Made by a program: the position numbers and the translations under genes. From contig SMSO01000025.1 in NCBI GenBank assembly GCA_004764695.1, positions 3,183,102-3,247,101 on the forward strand: a DNA stretch of 64,000 nt, read 5' to 3'. Under the pieces are notes generated by a model that saw nothing but the letters and a program-made list of their open reading frames with translations, was not told where the DNA came from and searched no databases. The first letter of the stretch is position 1. Every line of letters begins with the position of its first letter. The stretch comes from Schizochytrium sp. TIO01. Lineage: Eukaryota; Sar; Bigyra; Thraustochytrida; Thraustochytriidae. Below, in pieces: positions 10,343 to 22,270 of this stretch.

Positions 10343-11925
10343 TTTGGCGGGAGGCCTGTTGTGCTCACCAGGTGAGACCTAGGCAGAAATTGTTTGCAGA
10401 GGCTTCTTGCGCGAAGCTTCTAGCTCCACGAAGCCACTTTATCGTCACAAACCTTTGTTCGTGACGTCTATTGGGTTTGTTTGCTTGCTTCAAGTTTTTG
10501 TCTTGCCTCGCTGCCTCCAAGCGCTCAGTAATTTTTAAGTTTCGTTCTATTGAGTATTTAAAATAAAAAACTGCAACTATAAACAACGTTATTTAAAACT
10601 TTTTTTAAAAATGTAAATAATTAAAACAAATATATTTATAATAAAGATTACCACACATATTGAAACTCTTACCGTAGTAGTCTGACCATATACTTTATGC
10701 CTTTTAAAAGTCCGTTTCATAATTCATTTTTTGTTATAGAAAAAGAAGGTCACACGCTGGTTCCGATAAAAGAGTAAGAACTATTCGATTTAATTATTTT
10801 TGTTTTAAATAAATTAAACACTAAACAAGTCAGAAAACAAACTTGAAGAAGGACGCTGCAAAAGAATAAGAAAAAAATAAAATTGAAGACTATGATAGCA
10901 TGTTTTTTCACATACCACTATCTTAGAGGACAGGGGGAGATGAGGAAGAAAACAACCTTTAATATTATACATGACCGCTAGTATGGAAGTGTGAGAAAGA
11001 GCGAGGATGAAAATCTTGGTCTGTAGTGGACGGAGACACGGGCGAATAGGGAGAAAGCTTGACTTTCAAAGTTAGAGGAATACTTTAAAAAAACTCATCA
11101 AGCCCATGATGGTCCCTGAGCACGCAGCTGAAAGAAGCCAGGCCCAAACAAGAGAAAAAGCAGAAGAACTGAGACACCTCGAAGCCAGAATCAACTTTCA
11201 ACTTTAAAATCTTAGGTACTGGCTGCTGGAAAGGCTTATTATTCGCAATTGCGTTGTTCTTTGGCGGCTGCTCGTATCTAGGTAGATTCCGTGCTCGTCG
11301 CACGATCAAGCCCGAGCGAGACATTGTGGATTCCCCAACCATGAGTTGTAGACGCGAGAACCTTTATCCATTGCATTCTTGTCAGTCCAGGTCCGAGGCA
11401 ACCATTTCTTATTCTATTTTACTATTGCTATAGCCTGTATTTTCTTATTTGCGTAAAAGCGGAATATATAGGTATGTATGTATGTATGTATGTATGTATG
11501 TATACAAATGATCATCCCTTTCTTCGTGAACTTGCCAGAAAGCGTAGGCGGACGTCTCCTGTCTAATGTTGTGATCTCTGATAACCCTCAGCAAGCGGGT
11601 TGGCTGGGGAGAGCACAGCTATAAGTAGCAAGCAAATGCATTGCATTTTGCAGGATTCGATAGTGCCAGGTTATGCATAAAAGTGCTTTTTTCTAAACAA
11701 AGAGAGGGGTTTTCAACCACGCGCCGGTCCTTCCTCGCCCTGTTAGCCCTTCGGACAGAATAATTAGTAAGAGCGTAATTTTCTCGTCTTAAAAAACAAC
11801 AGAAAAACAAACTTTTCATACGAATTTAATTTTTACTCCTTCAAAAAGGTATATACTAGTACCGTAACGCATGCATCGTAAATAAAAGTTGGAGGTAATG
11901 AGTGAAAGTTTTGGCGTGAATTTTT
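10343..11925. other. Gene-poor spacer with one weak small-ORF candidate
   Basis: AT-rich DNA with a (GTAT)n microsatellite. On the minus strand an ATG at 11342 opens an 85-codon frame (to 11085). It could be spliced across a pyrimidine-rich 50-nt intron to end a little later, but no family is recognisable and I do not call it a gene. Confidence 0.4.
11472..11503. repeat. (GTAT)8 microsatellite
   Basis: Perfect tetranucleotide repeat in non-coding DNA. Confidence 0.95.
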
Positions 11926-12528
11926 ATGCAAGCTGAAAGGTTTAGTTTTTTAACTCAATTCCTCTCTCTGAGTGGTGCCATCCGCGTTTTCATTCCAAGG
12001 TATTTGTTTATTTCCTTGGCACAGACCGTCACGGTGACGGTCATGTGCGTCGAGTCCCGAGTCCCTGATGCATCGAAAGAATCGCTGGAAATGGCACGGT
12101 CGAGCAGCGAAAAGTCAACCTGAGAAGAAACTGCGAAACGGGAAGAGAGAGAAGAAACGCTACAGAAAGAGCGACTGAGCTGGCTAACCGAGTTCATGAA
12201 AACCAAAAAAAGATGGAAAGAAGAAATGGAGCGTCGAATGGAAAGGACGGACCAGTCCGCTAGTAGACGCACCACCGCCGCCGCCGCCGCCGCCTCCTCG
12301 AGGGACGAAGACAGTCACTCTCTGGCTAGTAACCCTTAACTACTCGAGGTAGAACTAACTCGCAAAACCGAAGAAGCGCTTGCAGAAGACAGTGCTTGCT
12401 TTCTCAGAGATCGAAGAGCCGCAAGCGATGGAAATGCGGGCAATGGGCGTTGCTGCGGCGCCTCATGGAGGGCCGCAGATAACCTGCCTGCGTGGGCGTT
12501 CTGGGCCTTCATTATCGGCCTCAGATAA
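11926..12528 (+). pseudogene. Possible decayed gene: one frame broken by two stops
   Basis: One forward frame stays protein-like for about 600 bp but is interrupted by TGA at 12121 and TAA at 12337 before ending at TAA 12526. The middle part is a strongly charged Glu/Arg/Lys coiled-coil-like segment followed by a run of six Ala. The last part ends in a hydrophobic, Trp-rich tail (PAWAFWAFIIGLR) that resembles a tail anchor. I see no splice sites that would remove either stop cleanly. It may be a pseudogene or chance. I do not recognise a family. Confidence 0.3.
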
Positions 12529-15500
12529 GCCAGCTTTCGGCAGAGTTTGGCACCACTGCGTGCGTGCTGGGGCCACTAAAAACTTCAAGATCATGACGGC
12601 CGGAACTCGCGAGTTTTGCTTGCTTAATAATAGGTCCATTTGCATTTGTTGCTTGCTGGGCATGAACGAATGAATCAATGGAAACGCTGCTGCTGTTGCG
12701 AGGGGCGTTCCGAAGGAACTCGCCGGGAGCGTAGAGCAGTGCCGACAGCTTGAGGTCTTACGCGGTGAGTAGTCTGATCAGGGGACGTTGAAGCCCGATT
12801 TCCATAGTCTAAACAGAGGGCGGGTTTCCTCGTGGTGATGATGAGACAGTAGGTGCCTAGGAGGTGCGCAGATCAGCCAAAGCGTCCCAAGCTCCAAGAA
12901 TTTGCAAGAGACTCTGCTACTGCGTTACTTATTCACAAAGGCAAGCATAGGGAAGAGGCAAAACCAGAAGAAGAAGCAATGAGGAGCACTCTCATCAGTC
13001 AGAGCAGAGGCTATTTCTGGCACTCTTGCACTTGCTGAAGCTGGGTAAGAGCTCGAGCTGTAGAAACGGGTGTCTCGTTCGTTCTAGTGAAGATCGATGT
13101 CATTGAGGCTGGACCCAAATGGGTCATCACGATGATGAAATTATTTTGAAGGGAGAACAGATCGAAACAATGACCTCCCAAGTTCCTTGTTTGCGAAATG
13201 TGCCGTGAGGACGCCCATGAAAGACCCAATAAGATCGCTATGGCGATCTATATTTGATTGCACTGGCCGAACTCGGTGGGCTCGTGCTGCCTTAGTAGCA
13301 TTTACAACTCTGAAATGATCATCCGAATAAGAACGATCTTGACCATCGACCGCAGGTTGTATGAAAATTCGAGTTTGATCAAATATATATTGATTTTTTT
13401 TTTTAAAGTAAATGTTGAATTTTTTTAATTTTTAATTTTTTTTTCTAAAAAGATAATGTTGGTAAAAATACAAAACAATAAAAAGCAATCTCGCTTGTCG
13501 GAAAGAACCAACTATCAAATAGTCTCACATCAAAGAAACTTGTCCTGAGTCATGGCGGTTGTTTTGACCCAAGTCAAAGGATTGGTAGAAGTAGCCTCTG
13601 GGCAGTGAGACTGTACAAATGAGGTTTAAAACCATGGAAGAAAAGTAGATAGGCCCCACTTAGTACCTAGATAGTTACCCAATCTTGGAAGGAAAAGCAA
13701 CCCTTTCTGTTTGTGATATTCTGCGTGAGTGAATGTGAAGTGTAATGGAGATTAACTCGAACTTACCATATTGGCCGCATTGCTGATTTTGAGCAACACG
13801 TATGGAGTTGAGAGTTCTGAGATAACTTTGGGCTTCTTTTGGTTTATGGAGATGTGTGAGATACAACTTAGACCCTTCAAAGCCTTTTCAGAATGGCAAG
13901 TCCCCAGGCGGTAATCCTTATTTTAAAAGAAAAGAAAACTTCAGATTTGATCCCGATTTAAACGCTGAGACTAATGCACTTGATGGTTTGTGTATTCGTT
14001 TTGTTTACAAATTGGCGAAACACTCGTTTTGTGGGATTCCCAAAATCAATGCTTACGAGCGCGTTCTTCCCCATAAGATCATACAGTGGTTGGATTTCCG
14101 AGAGAATAACTAGTATGGCTTGAATGGCCTAGTTGCCCAAGCAACCTAGGTGGCTAGAATTTTTGCAAGCCCTTTAGGACAATCATAAATTTGCCCGGGG
14201 GTTTCTATTTACCTAGCCTTCTTCTTTAGCTTTACGCATAATCAAAATATTTTTAATCGCGCCTTTTCCTTGTCTCTCAGATTTTAATGCATCTTAATTG
14301 CCCAAATCAAAACGATGTTCGAGTTCTACAAACAACGTGCCTTTGCAACTCGAACGCAAAGACAATGCCTTGTCGATGTGAGATTTCCGAACTTTATATT
14401 CTAACTTTTCTTTTGCGAGTGCTTGGATCTCGTATATTCCCAAGCCGGTATGCTATAAGAAGAAGCTAAGCCCTTGTGAGTAGTGGTACTAAACTGTAGA
14501 AGGGCATCCCTCATCGTGTCCTAGCGCAAACTTCAGATGCCATGCTTCTATTGCCTAAATAAAAAGGCACAGAGCCAAGACTCTTTTCTGTGGTGCGCCA
14601 CTACTTTCTTTCTTTAATTGTGACCTTTGATTTCGAAGTTGTGGCTCGACTCATCCTCAATTTTCCTCTGCCTTGAAGAACAAACTAATCTGCTGCATGA
14701 ATACCATCTTACCTCGGCCAAGTTCTCCCATCCCCCTTCGAGTATCGTGAAATAGCACATAAAGAGATATCAACCCCTGCTTATAAACAATCTCAGCTCG
14801 TCGACTCTCGCGAGTTTCCATGGGCGCCGCCCCTTTCTTTGTATAACCTTGAAAACACAACTTCCCAACAGTGTAGACTTTTTCACGCACACCTTCAGGG
14901 AAATGCTCCAGCAGACCTCCCCTTGTCTCGTAGTGAAACGCTGCGCCCCTTCCATTCTCAGGCAACCATGGGCTTCTTCATCTAACCTAATCCTCAATCT
15001 TCTTCCCATGAATGATCGCTTGGTTGCTTTGACGAAAACAATGAATTGACGAAGGAAATAAGGAACATGCTTTTCGTACCTGGGACCGGACATCCTTACT
15101 ACGGCGCTATTGAGCGCCGGAATTACCCTCGATTCGTCCAGAGTTTCTCGCCGGCCTCTTTACTTGAATAACCTATCTTTGCCAAAGCCCAGTGCCGCGC
15201 CTTCATAGTCTACATTCCGCCTTCCGAGAAGTAGTTTATAGCTTCCTTAGTGGGCTTGTGAGAATATTTATTCTACTTATCACAGCTCTAAGTTACTGAA
15301 TACAATAAAGGCAGCCGCCAAGGTATGAATGAACAAATAAACACATACGAGCAAACATGCAAAGAAACATATAGTGAAGAATGCATAAGTGAAGTATTCA
15401 TATACCTCACTTGTGGCAGTTGATTGTCTACTGTGGTTCCGGTTTGTTTGACCGTGTAGCACTTTGTAGTGATTGATGCTCTGTTTCTTGCCTTTTTCTC

Positions 15501-16494
15501 GTCTTCTTCGAGGCTCCTTGCTTTTGCGCGCCGCAGACCTTGAGCCTGCGGCGGCGGGCGCGGCGGCGTCGAGGGGCCGTCGTGCTGCGTGGTGGTGGAG
15601 GAATATCTCGCCACCCCTCCGTGAGGCTGCCTGCAGCTTCCGCGGCTGTGATCCGGATCGGCGGCGGTAGCATCAGCCAGCCAGCCAGCGCTTGCTTGGT
15701 GGCGGCGGGACCAGTCTGAGGCGGCGCAGCGGCAATCTTTGAGCCAGGGTCGGTGCAAGAAACCGCCAATCTCATCTGATTCGCGTTGTAACGATTGTAT
15801 AATAAACACGAGGAGGCGGCCAGGCACTGATACAAGTTAGTCATCTTCACGAGCGCCGGATTTGAATTCCAGACAAATACTGTACTCGAAATCCAAATAC
15901 CACTAGACTTTTGCGGTGCTTAACTTAAAGCTCAAGTGAACTTGTGCAAATTGCGTCGATTTTATCCGCACAGACCGCTCTTATCAGTATCCCGGGTTGC
16001 GTTTTAAAGCCTGTAGAGGACGCGGGAGTCCCTAATTGAGGTCTGGTTGCATCCTTTGGAGTTGACCGTCCTACATTTTTGAGAAGAGGAGCTTAAAACC
16101 TTGCGTTGCCAATCCCTGGAAGATAAAAGTAGGAGCTAGAGAAGCGTGGTACTGACAAGGCAAGGTCCTAAGATCTGAATTATCATTACTGCCTTCATCT
16201 CATTTCTAGAGTTGTTTGACTGAACCTGTGGAACGCGAGCTTGCGAATCGCGTCTGCCTGCCTACCTTCCTACTTACTTCTCCTTCTCCCCCTGTGCGTG
16301 GATCCTTGTTTTTCATTTTTCATTTTTCTATTCTCCCTGGTAATCCTTTTTGAAGGTCAAGGGAATTTCCTCAAGCAAGAAGCTCTTGCTTTCTGGCTTG
16401 AGATCGAGCCTTCACTTTTATTCGCATCAATACCTTTATTATTGTCAAACCTGCAGCAACTTTTTCCGGGAGTCGTTTCTACCATAATAACAGC
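12529..16494. other. 4 kb spacer upstream of the kinase gene
   Basis: No convincing gene. It holds very AT-rich stretches (13380-13460) and a GC-rich patch (about 15530-15720) of CGG-type triplets. Antisense frames through the GC-rich patch are long but start at GTG and have low-complexity Ala/Pro/Arg translations. The 5' leader and promoter of the kinase gene presumably lie in the last few hundred bases. Confidence 0.5.
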
Positions 16495-19400
16495 ATGGAT
16501 CTTGCAGAGGACACAATCAACCTGGAGCCGAAGGGGGCTGCCGGGTGGAACCATCTGCACCTAGCTGCTGCGACGGGAAACTTCAAAGCACTCTTGAATC
16601 TGCTCAACGTAGTTGCAGAGCAGAAAAATGAACCCAGTGACGACAGAACTCGAAGGCGACCTTTCTTAGGAGCAGAAGATCGAAGTGTCAGTTTTAAAAA
16701 AGAAAGTCTTTTGGAATCTCGTACATCCAGCGGCGATCGGGCCTTTCATGTTGCCCTGCGTAATGGTCAGGCCCTAGCTGCGCGTGAGCTTGCGCGTGCT
16801 GGTGCTGACATCAAATCTCGCGGTAAAGATGGCGAGTCAGCGGCGCATATTTGCGCTTACATGGACATGGCCGAGGAGCTTACTTGGATGATCCGATCTC
16901 ACCACTTAGATCCAACAACCACGACAGATCGAGGAGAAACGGTGATTCATTGTGCCAGTCGGGAGTGTCGTATAAGCTTCCTAGAATGGGCTATCCGCGA
17001 GCCCTTTTGTACTCCAGAATTCTTTGTACAGGCTGATAAGCAAAATCAGTCTTGTCTCCATTACGCCGCGCGTAATGGAATCCGCACTGGCGTTCAGTGG
17101 GTGCTCGACCACCTTGATTCGCTCGAAAAAGATAATCCTGAGTTTGATGTGCTGGTAGCTCTACCCGTGAATAACCAAGGCAAGGATCCGTGTGCCTTGG
17201 CACGCAGTGAAGGGCACTACATGTGTGCTGAGCTTATCGACGAGTATCGTAAAACAAAGATTCGGGATCGTAAGTTCCGCAAACAAACTCTGAAACGTAT
17301 GCTCGATGCTGCACGGCGGGACAATCTTAAGAGTGTACAACACCTTACCAAGAAACATTCACGATACTTTGATATTCTTACAGCACGAAATGCTCGCTCT
17401 GGTAATTGTGCAGCCTTTGAGGCCGCTGCCACTGGTAGCGTAGAAGTCGTACGTTGGATTTTGGAACGCTCAAGTCGCGATGGGCACTCGTATGTGGACG
17501 AAAAACATATTCGCACGGGTGAGACCTTGCTGCACAAGGCTGCACTTTCAGGAAGTGACGATCTCGTCAGACTTCTTATAGAGCGTGGTTTTGATGTAGA
17601 TGCGAAGAATGCCAAAGGGGAAACCGTTCTTCAAGTTACACCTTCACATTATACAAAGGTTGTGGACCTCCTTAAAGCCGAGGAGGAGCGCATCGCAAAT
17701 AAAGCTGCCGCTGAAGCTGCCGCCGAAGCAGCTGAAGCCGAAGCAGCAGCTGCTGCTGCTGCCGCTGAAATACAAGCTCCTGCTCGAAGTAGTAGTATCG
17801 CTAGTCAAGAAGCCGGAGAAGGTCGTGCGACATCGCCAGCCATCAATGGCGTGCGGCGATCTAAATCGGCATCGACAACGACTTCGATGCAGTCCCGTCT
17901 AGAGGAGAAACTTTCACAACTCAAGGAATGGCTCGTGGAATTAGATATGGAAAATTGGCTCGATAAGATGTGTGAGGAGGGTTTTGATTCTCTGGAGCGG
18001 GCGCAGCTCATCAACGAGGATGACCTTGCTGATTGGGGTATGAAAAAGGGTTATCGTCGCTCTTTCCTTCGAGCTCTTGAATCGCTCCGTATTGACGATC
18101 ACGAACCTGATGCTGCAGATCTTGCATCTGAGCCTTCGAGCCCGGCTGGCGCTGCCATAGGATCTGCTCGACGCGGGAACAGCGGTGGACATAACAAACC
18201 ATACACGGAACGTCCGCATGTCTTTGATGACATGCTTAATGACTTGCAAGAAGGAGACGAGGTTACTATTGATGCTTTCACAGCCGGGAACAAGTATTCG
18301 CAAGGACAGCCACGTCGCTACATTTTGCGCAGATCAGGTCATGTGTATGAATGCACCTGCCCAGAGTGGAAACTAAACAAGGAGCCTCGTGAGGCAAGAA
18401 CCTGTGAACATCTCAAGGAGTTTCGTGGTGAGCAAGCCGAGCTCCGTCGCATTGACCTGCAGCGTACGCGTGCTTACAACATGCAGTCACTTCATGACGA
18501 ATTCCGGGAACGTATCCGTAAGAAAAGGCAAGAGAATTCACGTGTTTCTTCTTCTTCAACGTCCTCAAGTTCTACTGGATCATCTTTCTCGAGCACTTCG
18601 GCAGATATGTCGAGATCAACAGCGATGCGGTCCCAGTCGGAACGCAATATGTTGGCGTCACAATCACGGGAATCTAGTTTTCAAGACTCTGTGGGCGTGC
18701 CATCACACCAAATACTTGCCTATGAGGAATTAACTTTTGGCCAAATCATTGGCGAGGGTTCCTTTGGCGTTGTACGTGCTGCTGAATGGCGTGGTATGCT
18801 TGTTGCTGTCAAGGAACTTCGCGGTAATGAAAAGCTCCTTTTGGCTGGTTCGAACCCAGCGGGAGTAGAAGTGGATGAAACACTCATGGTAGGTCCGAAA
18901 AATCCGGAGGGCCCTCCCGGTCTAACTCGATGTGTATCCTCATCTTCATCAGAGGAATGGGATTTGAAACACGAAGCTGCAATGATGTCTCGCGTAAGCA
19001 ACCACGAGAATATTGTACCGTTTGTGGGTGTACTCCTCACCCCTCGCCCGTGTGTTGTTACCAAACTTATGCGCGGAGGATCTGTAGAAGACATGCTCGT
19101 GGTGCCTGGACCTCTGTACAAACGAAAAACGATGCCAGAGGTGCGGATCTTGCAAATGCTAGTCGACGCCGCTGCCGGCGTTCTGCATTTGCATTCTGAA
19201 GGTGTGATTCATCGAGATATTGCTTCACGGAACCTTTTAGTGGACGAGAATCTACGCGTCAAAGTCGCAGATTTCGGTTTCGCTAGAATTAAGGAGATCA
19301 ATCGTTCCAAGGGCTACACATCTCAGCATGTTGGTCCCATTAAGTGGATGGCTCCTGAGGCCATGCGTTACCGCCGTTTTTCGGAACAGACGGATGTGTT

Positions 19401-19749
19401 TTCTTTTGGTGTAACTTTGTTTGAAGTCTTAGTCGGCAAAAAGCCATGGGAGGGAATCGAAAGTATGGATGTGGTGTATCGCATCTGTGATGGCGAGCGT
19501 CAGCTTGTGCCAGCTGAAATCGAATGTCAACAAGCTTTGCGTGATCTAGTTGAGCATTGCCAGCGCCATGGACCTGAGGATCGCCCGGTTATGAAAGAGG
19601 TGCACAAAGCGCTGTCCAATACGTTGCATACGTCTCAGGCGGCCATGGCTAGACCTTCGCCTCCACCTACATCCCCTTCACCTCCACCTGTAAGCACACC
19701 AGCACCAAGTAACAACGCTGGTCGAGCGTACGCTCCTTTTCGAAGGTAG
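16495..19749 (+). CDS. Ankyrin-SAM-SWIM-TKL protein kinase
   Basis: Predicted 1084-residue cytosolic signalling kinase in one exon. An ankyrin-repeat region covers about residues 18-395. An Ala/Glu linker (about 398-425) follows. A SAM domain (about 466-535) could mediate self-association. Next comes a SWIM zinc finger, C620-x-C622-x14-C637-x-H639. A Ser-rich linker leads to a TKL-type kinase domain (about 742-1040) with GEGSFG at 753, Lys773 in VAVK, HRD at 906-908, DFG at 926-928 and an intact APE. The tail is Pro-rich (PSPPPTSPSPPP). All catalytic residues are present, so it should be active. SWIM fingers bind DNA or protein; finding one joined to ANK, SAM and a kinase is unusual. The ATG at 16495 is the first of the frame. 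The upstream spacer is long; the downstream gene is on the same strand 2.8 kb away. Confidence 0.92.
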   Translation: MDLAEDTINLEPKGAAGWNHLHLAAATGNFKALLNLLNVVAEQKNEPSDDRTRRRPFLGAEDRSVSFKKESLLESRTSSGDRAFHVALRNGQALAARELARAGADIKSRGKDGESAAHICAYMDMAEELTWMIRSHHLDPTTTTDRGETVIHCASRECRISFLEWAIREPFCTPEFFVQADKQNQSCLHYAARNGIRTGVQWVLDHLDSLEKDNPEFDVLVALPVNNQGKDPCALARSEGHYMCAELIDEYRKTKIRDRKFRKQTLKRMLDAARRDNLKSVQHLTKKHSRYFDILTARNARSGNCAAFEAAATGSVEVVRWILERSSRDGHSYVDEKHIRTGETLLHKAALSGSDDLVRLLIERGFDVDAKNAKGETVLQVTPSHYTKVVDLLKAEEERIANKAAAEAAAEAAEAEAAAAAAAAEIQAPARSSSIASQEAGEGRATSPAINGVRRSKSASTTTSMQSRLEEKLSQLKEWLVELDMENWLDKMCEEGFDSLERAQLINEDDLADWGMKKGYRRSFLRALESLRIDDHEPDAADLASEPSSPAGAAIGSARRGNSGGHNKPYTERPHVFDDMLNDLQEGDEVTIDAFTAGNKYSQGQPRRYILRRSGHVYECTCPEWKLNKEPREARTCEHLKEFRGEQAELRRIDLQRTRAYNMQSLHDEFRERIRKKRQENSRVSSSSTSSSSTGSSFSSTSADMSRSTAMRSQSERNMLASQSRESSFQDSVGVPSHQILAYEELTFGQIIGEGSFGVVRAAEWRGMLVAVKELRGNEKLLLAGSNPAGVEVDETLMVGPKNPEGPPGLTRCVSSSSSEEWDLKHEAAMMSRVSNHENIVPFVGVLLTPRPCVVTKLMRGGSVEDMLVVPGPLYKRKTMPEVRILQMLVDAAAGVLHLHSEGVIHRDIASRNLLVDENLRVKVADFGFARIKEINRSKGYTSQHVGPIKWMAPEAMRYRRFSEQTDVFSFGVTLFEVLVGKKPWEGIESMDVVYRICDGERQLVPAEIECQQALRDLVEHCQRHGPEDRPVMKEVHKALSNTLHTSQAAMARPSPPPTSPSPPPVSTPAPSNNAGRAYAPFRR

Positions 19750-20887
19750 TTTCAGGATTTCCTAGTTTCTCCTTCGCACTTTAAACAGACAGTGGGGTTC
19801 TTTGCCAGACCAGCTGACTAGTCTGCTATTTTTTTACCTCAATGTCTTCGACTCTCGATCTCTTTCTGCCTGAAACGAACCTTCCCCTTCTTCAGATTTC
19901 TGATGGCTATGTATGCCTGACAAACTAAGTATAATATGAGCGCTCTCCCTTTCAATTTATCAAGGCACATATTTCCTAACACTTATATTTACCCAACGCT
20001 ACGCATTGCGTTGCTTCAATTTGAATAGCATGCCAAGCGTGGGCAAGACCACATGTTCATCTGCATTCTTGTGTTTTGCCAAATCATCATTCATTTTCTA
20101 TACCTAATCTACTAAAATAAAGACTTTACCTCTATTAATTTGCATTACATGTCGCGTCTTGATTCAGGACGAGCCATTAACCCGAATTATGTGGTATTCT
20201 ATTTGGACATCATAAGTGTCATAGTTATGATAAAAGAGTTCTTGATCTTTGATTTTGCAGAATCACATTGTAGATCACACAGTATTGAGAACAGCTGCTC
20301 AAACTGCCAAGTCCATCTTATCATATAAAGGTATTCTCACTCATGAAAATACCTTCTGTCAAGGCTATCCTTTCTTTCTTTTTTAAAGTAACAAAGAGTG
20401 CATGAACGTCAGTACTTTTTGAATAGCTCAATGATCAGAAAAAGACTCTGTAAGACTGGTCTACTTTCCCACCAGTCTTCCAGAATCACTGTCACAGTAG
20501 GTGCTTAGGTACGTACCTACGACCAGCGCTATAAGAGGAGAGCTCCCTGAGCTGCCACTGCCCTTTCTTCTTTCCTATAACACAGCTTTCCACAGTGGAG
20601 ATAAAATTGGAACAAGCTATTGCACCCACCTCAGTACCATTGATGGTAGGTGACTTTCTCTCATACGAAGTATTAGTAACAGGAATAGTAGTACAATAGT
20701 AATAATATTACTAGTAGTAGTAGTACCTCGTGCCATCGAGACAACTTTTCATGATCTTTACATCTAATGAACCTTGCAGATAGTTTCCAAACCAAAATCA
20801 ACAATATAGGCCCTCCCTAGGCATCGTCTGGCCTCTCGAGTGAGGGTGCCTTTAGACCGAGCACTGCCCTTTCATTTTTATTGAAAA

Positions 20888-21238
20888 ATGGCTCAGGTTA
20901 GTTGGTTCCCCGATGATGACTTGTTTCAGGCCAGGTCGCAGTGCAATACTTCCAGCTTTCTCACTCAAAGCGCAGAACGTGCGGACTTAGTAAGCAAGAA
21001 GCGGTTGAATGAGTCTTCAACTCTCACTCGCAACTTTCGCGACGCCTCCCATGGGAACATAGAACCCCCGCTCGCCTTCTCCAATTCCTCCGCTGGCGTT
21101 ACCCACTCAAGAACCAGTATTAATTCTCCTGGCTATCTCAATCTATCTAATACCTCCATATCAGGTGTATCTAAACTAGGCTTAAAAGACTCGTTTCTGG
21201 GCTTCGCGATTGCCGCTTTTCACGAAAATAAATATTAA
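20888..21238 (+). CDS. Small hypothetical ORF, 116 residues
   Basis: The frame starts with ATG in the context AAAAATGGCT and ends with TAA. The product is Ser/Thr/Asn-rich with no membrane segment and a more hydrophobic end (FLGFAIAAFHENKY). I recognise no family or motif. It lies alone in a spacer and could be a real small gene or chance. Confidence 0.25.
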   Translation: MAQVSWFPDDDLFQARSQCNTSSFLTQSAERADLVSKKRLNESSTLTRNFRDASHGNIEPPLAFSNSSAGVTHSRTSINSPGYLNLSNTSISGVSKLGLKDSFLGFAIAAFHENKY

Positions 21239-22270
21239 TTTATTAATTTGAAGGTGATCTTGCATAAACTCTGACTGGGAAGCAGGACCTCGGTCAGTAC
21301 AATCTTACATGCGCAGATCATGCCAAGTTCGGCATGTAGCGCAGCAATCGCAATACGTTCAAGTTGATAGCGCAATAATTTCACTCTTTTTTTCTGATTT
21401 TCATAACACAGTGTGCGCTAATCAGGATGCTGCCCAAGAATCTTATTCGCTTCTCTTGTATTCGACTACCTACTGAGCTAGATTAGCGACTTTGGATTTT
21501 ATCGACATGACGTCGATACTACCTGGCAAACACAACTTCTTCGTGGCAGTGAATTTCCTCATCCCACAACTAGAGCAGCCCGGACTAAGAATGGTGACTG
21601 TGACGAGTTTCACATCATGATTCTTCACTTACCTCCGCAGAAGAAGTAGCAAACATCTACCTACCTCATCATGAGCACAGTAGCGAGCGTGCTCCCTCGC
21701 GTGCTGGCAGCTCGTGGTCGGTCGATGTGGTAGCACGAGCGCCGGAATACCTAACTACTTTCACCGCTGCTCTCGGCAACCTTGGATTGCTGAGTTTTGA
21801 GAACTCCTCCAGCGCTGCAGCTAGTTTACTGTAGGTACTGCACACGTGCTGCCATCGTTTCACGGAGCGGATCGACCGTGCCATCAACAGGCTGCTCACG
21901 AATCAGCTGATGCTGCATGCAGTGGTGCACAACTCCGCCCTGCACAGACTTGGAGTTAGCTTTGCTCTTGACTAAATTTGAAGTTCTAGGTTCTTCCGCG
22001 GCAAAAACAGTGCGTGGCTTGAAGATGATTCGGGCTGCTTAGTGGAAGGAGCAGTTCGCTAATTTGCCAAGTTCCAGGTAGTCCCTGACTGGCTTAGTCG
22101 CCGCTAGCTAAAACACCTAAGGTGCCCGAACCTGGCGCATTCAACTCGTTGACAAGCAGGTTGTCTCACAAAAGGCTCATCAAGCAACTCCGTCCTTGGC
22201 AAGAAATGAGGAGGAAGTAAACCCCTTTCAGATGAACCTCAAAGACTAAACAGTGCCGCTAACGTTGTTG

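Noticed and set aside
15428-15850. Long minus-strand frames through a GC-rich patch
   Set aside because: GC-rich triplets reduce stop codons in all frames; overlapping frames are equally open and the longest one begins at GTG.
18842-18860. tRNA T-arm-like sequence GCTGGTTCGAACCCAGC
   Set aside because: It lies inside the kinase coding sequence, codes for AGSNPA, and no acceptor or anticodon arm can be drawn around it.
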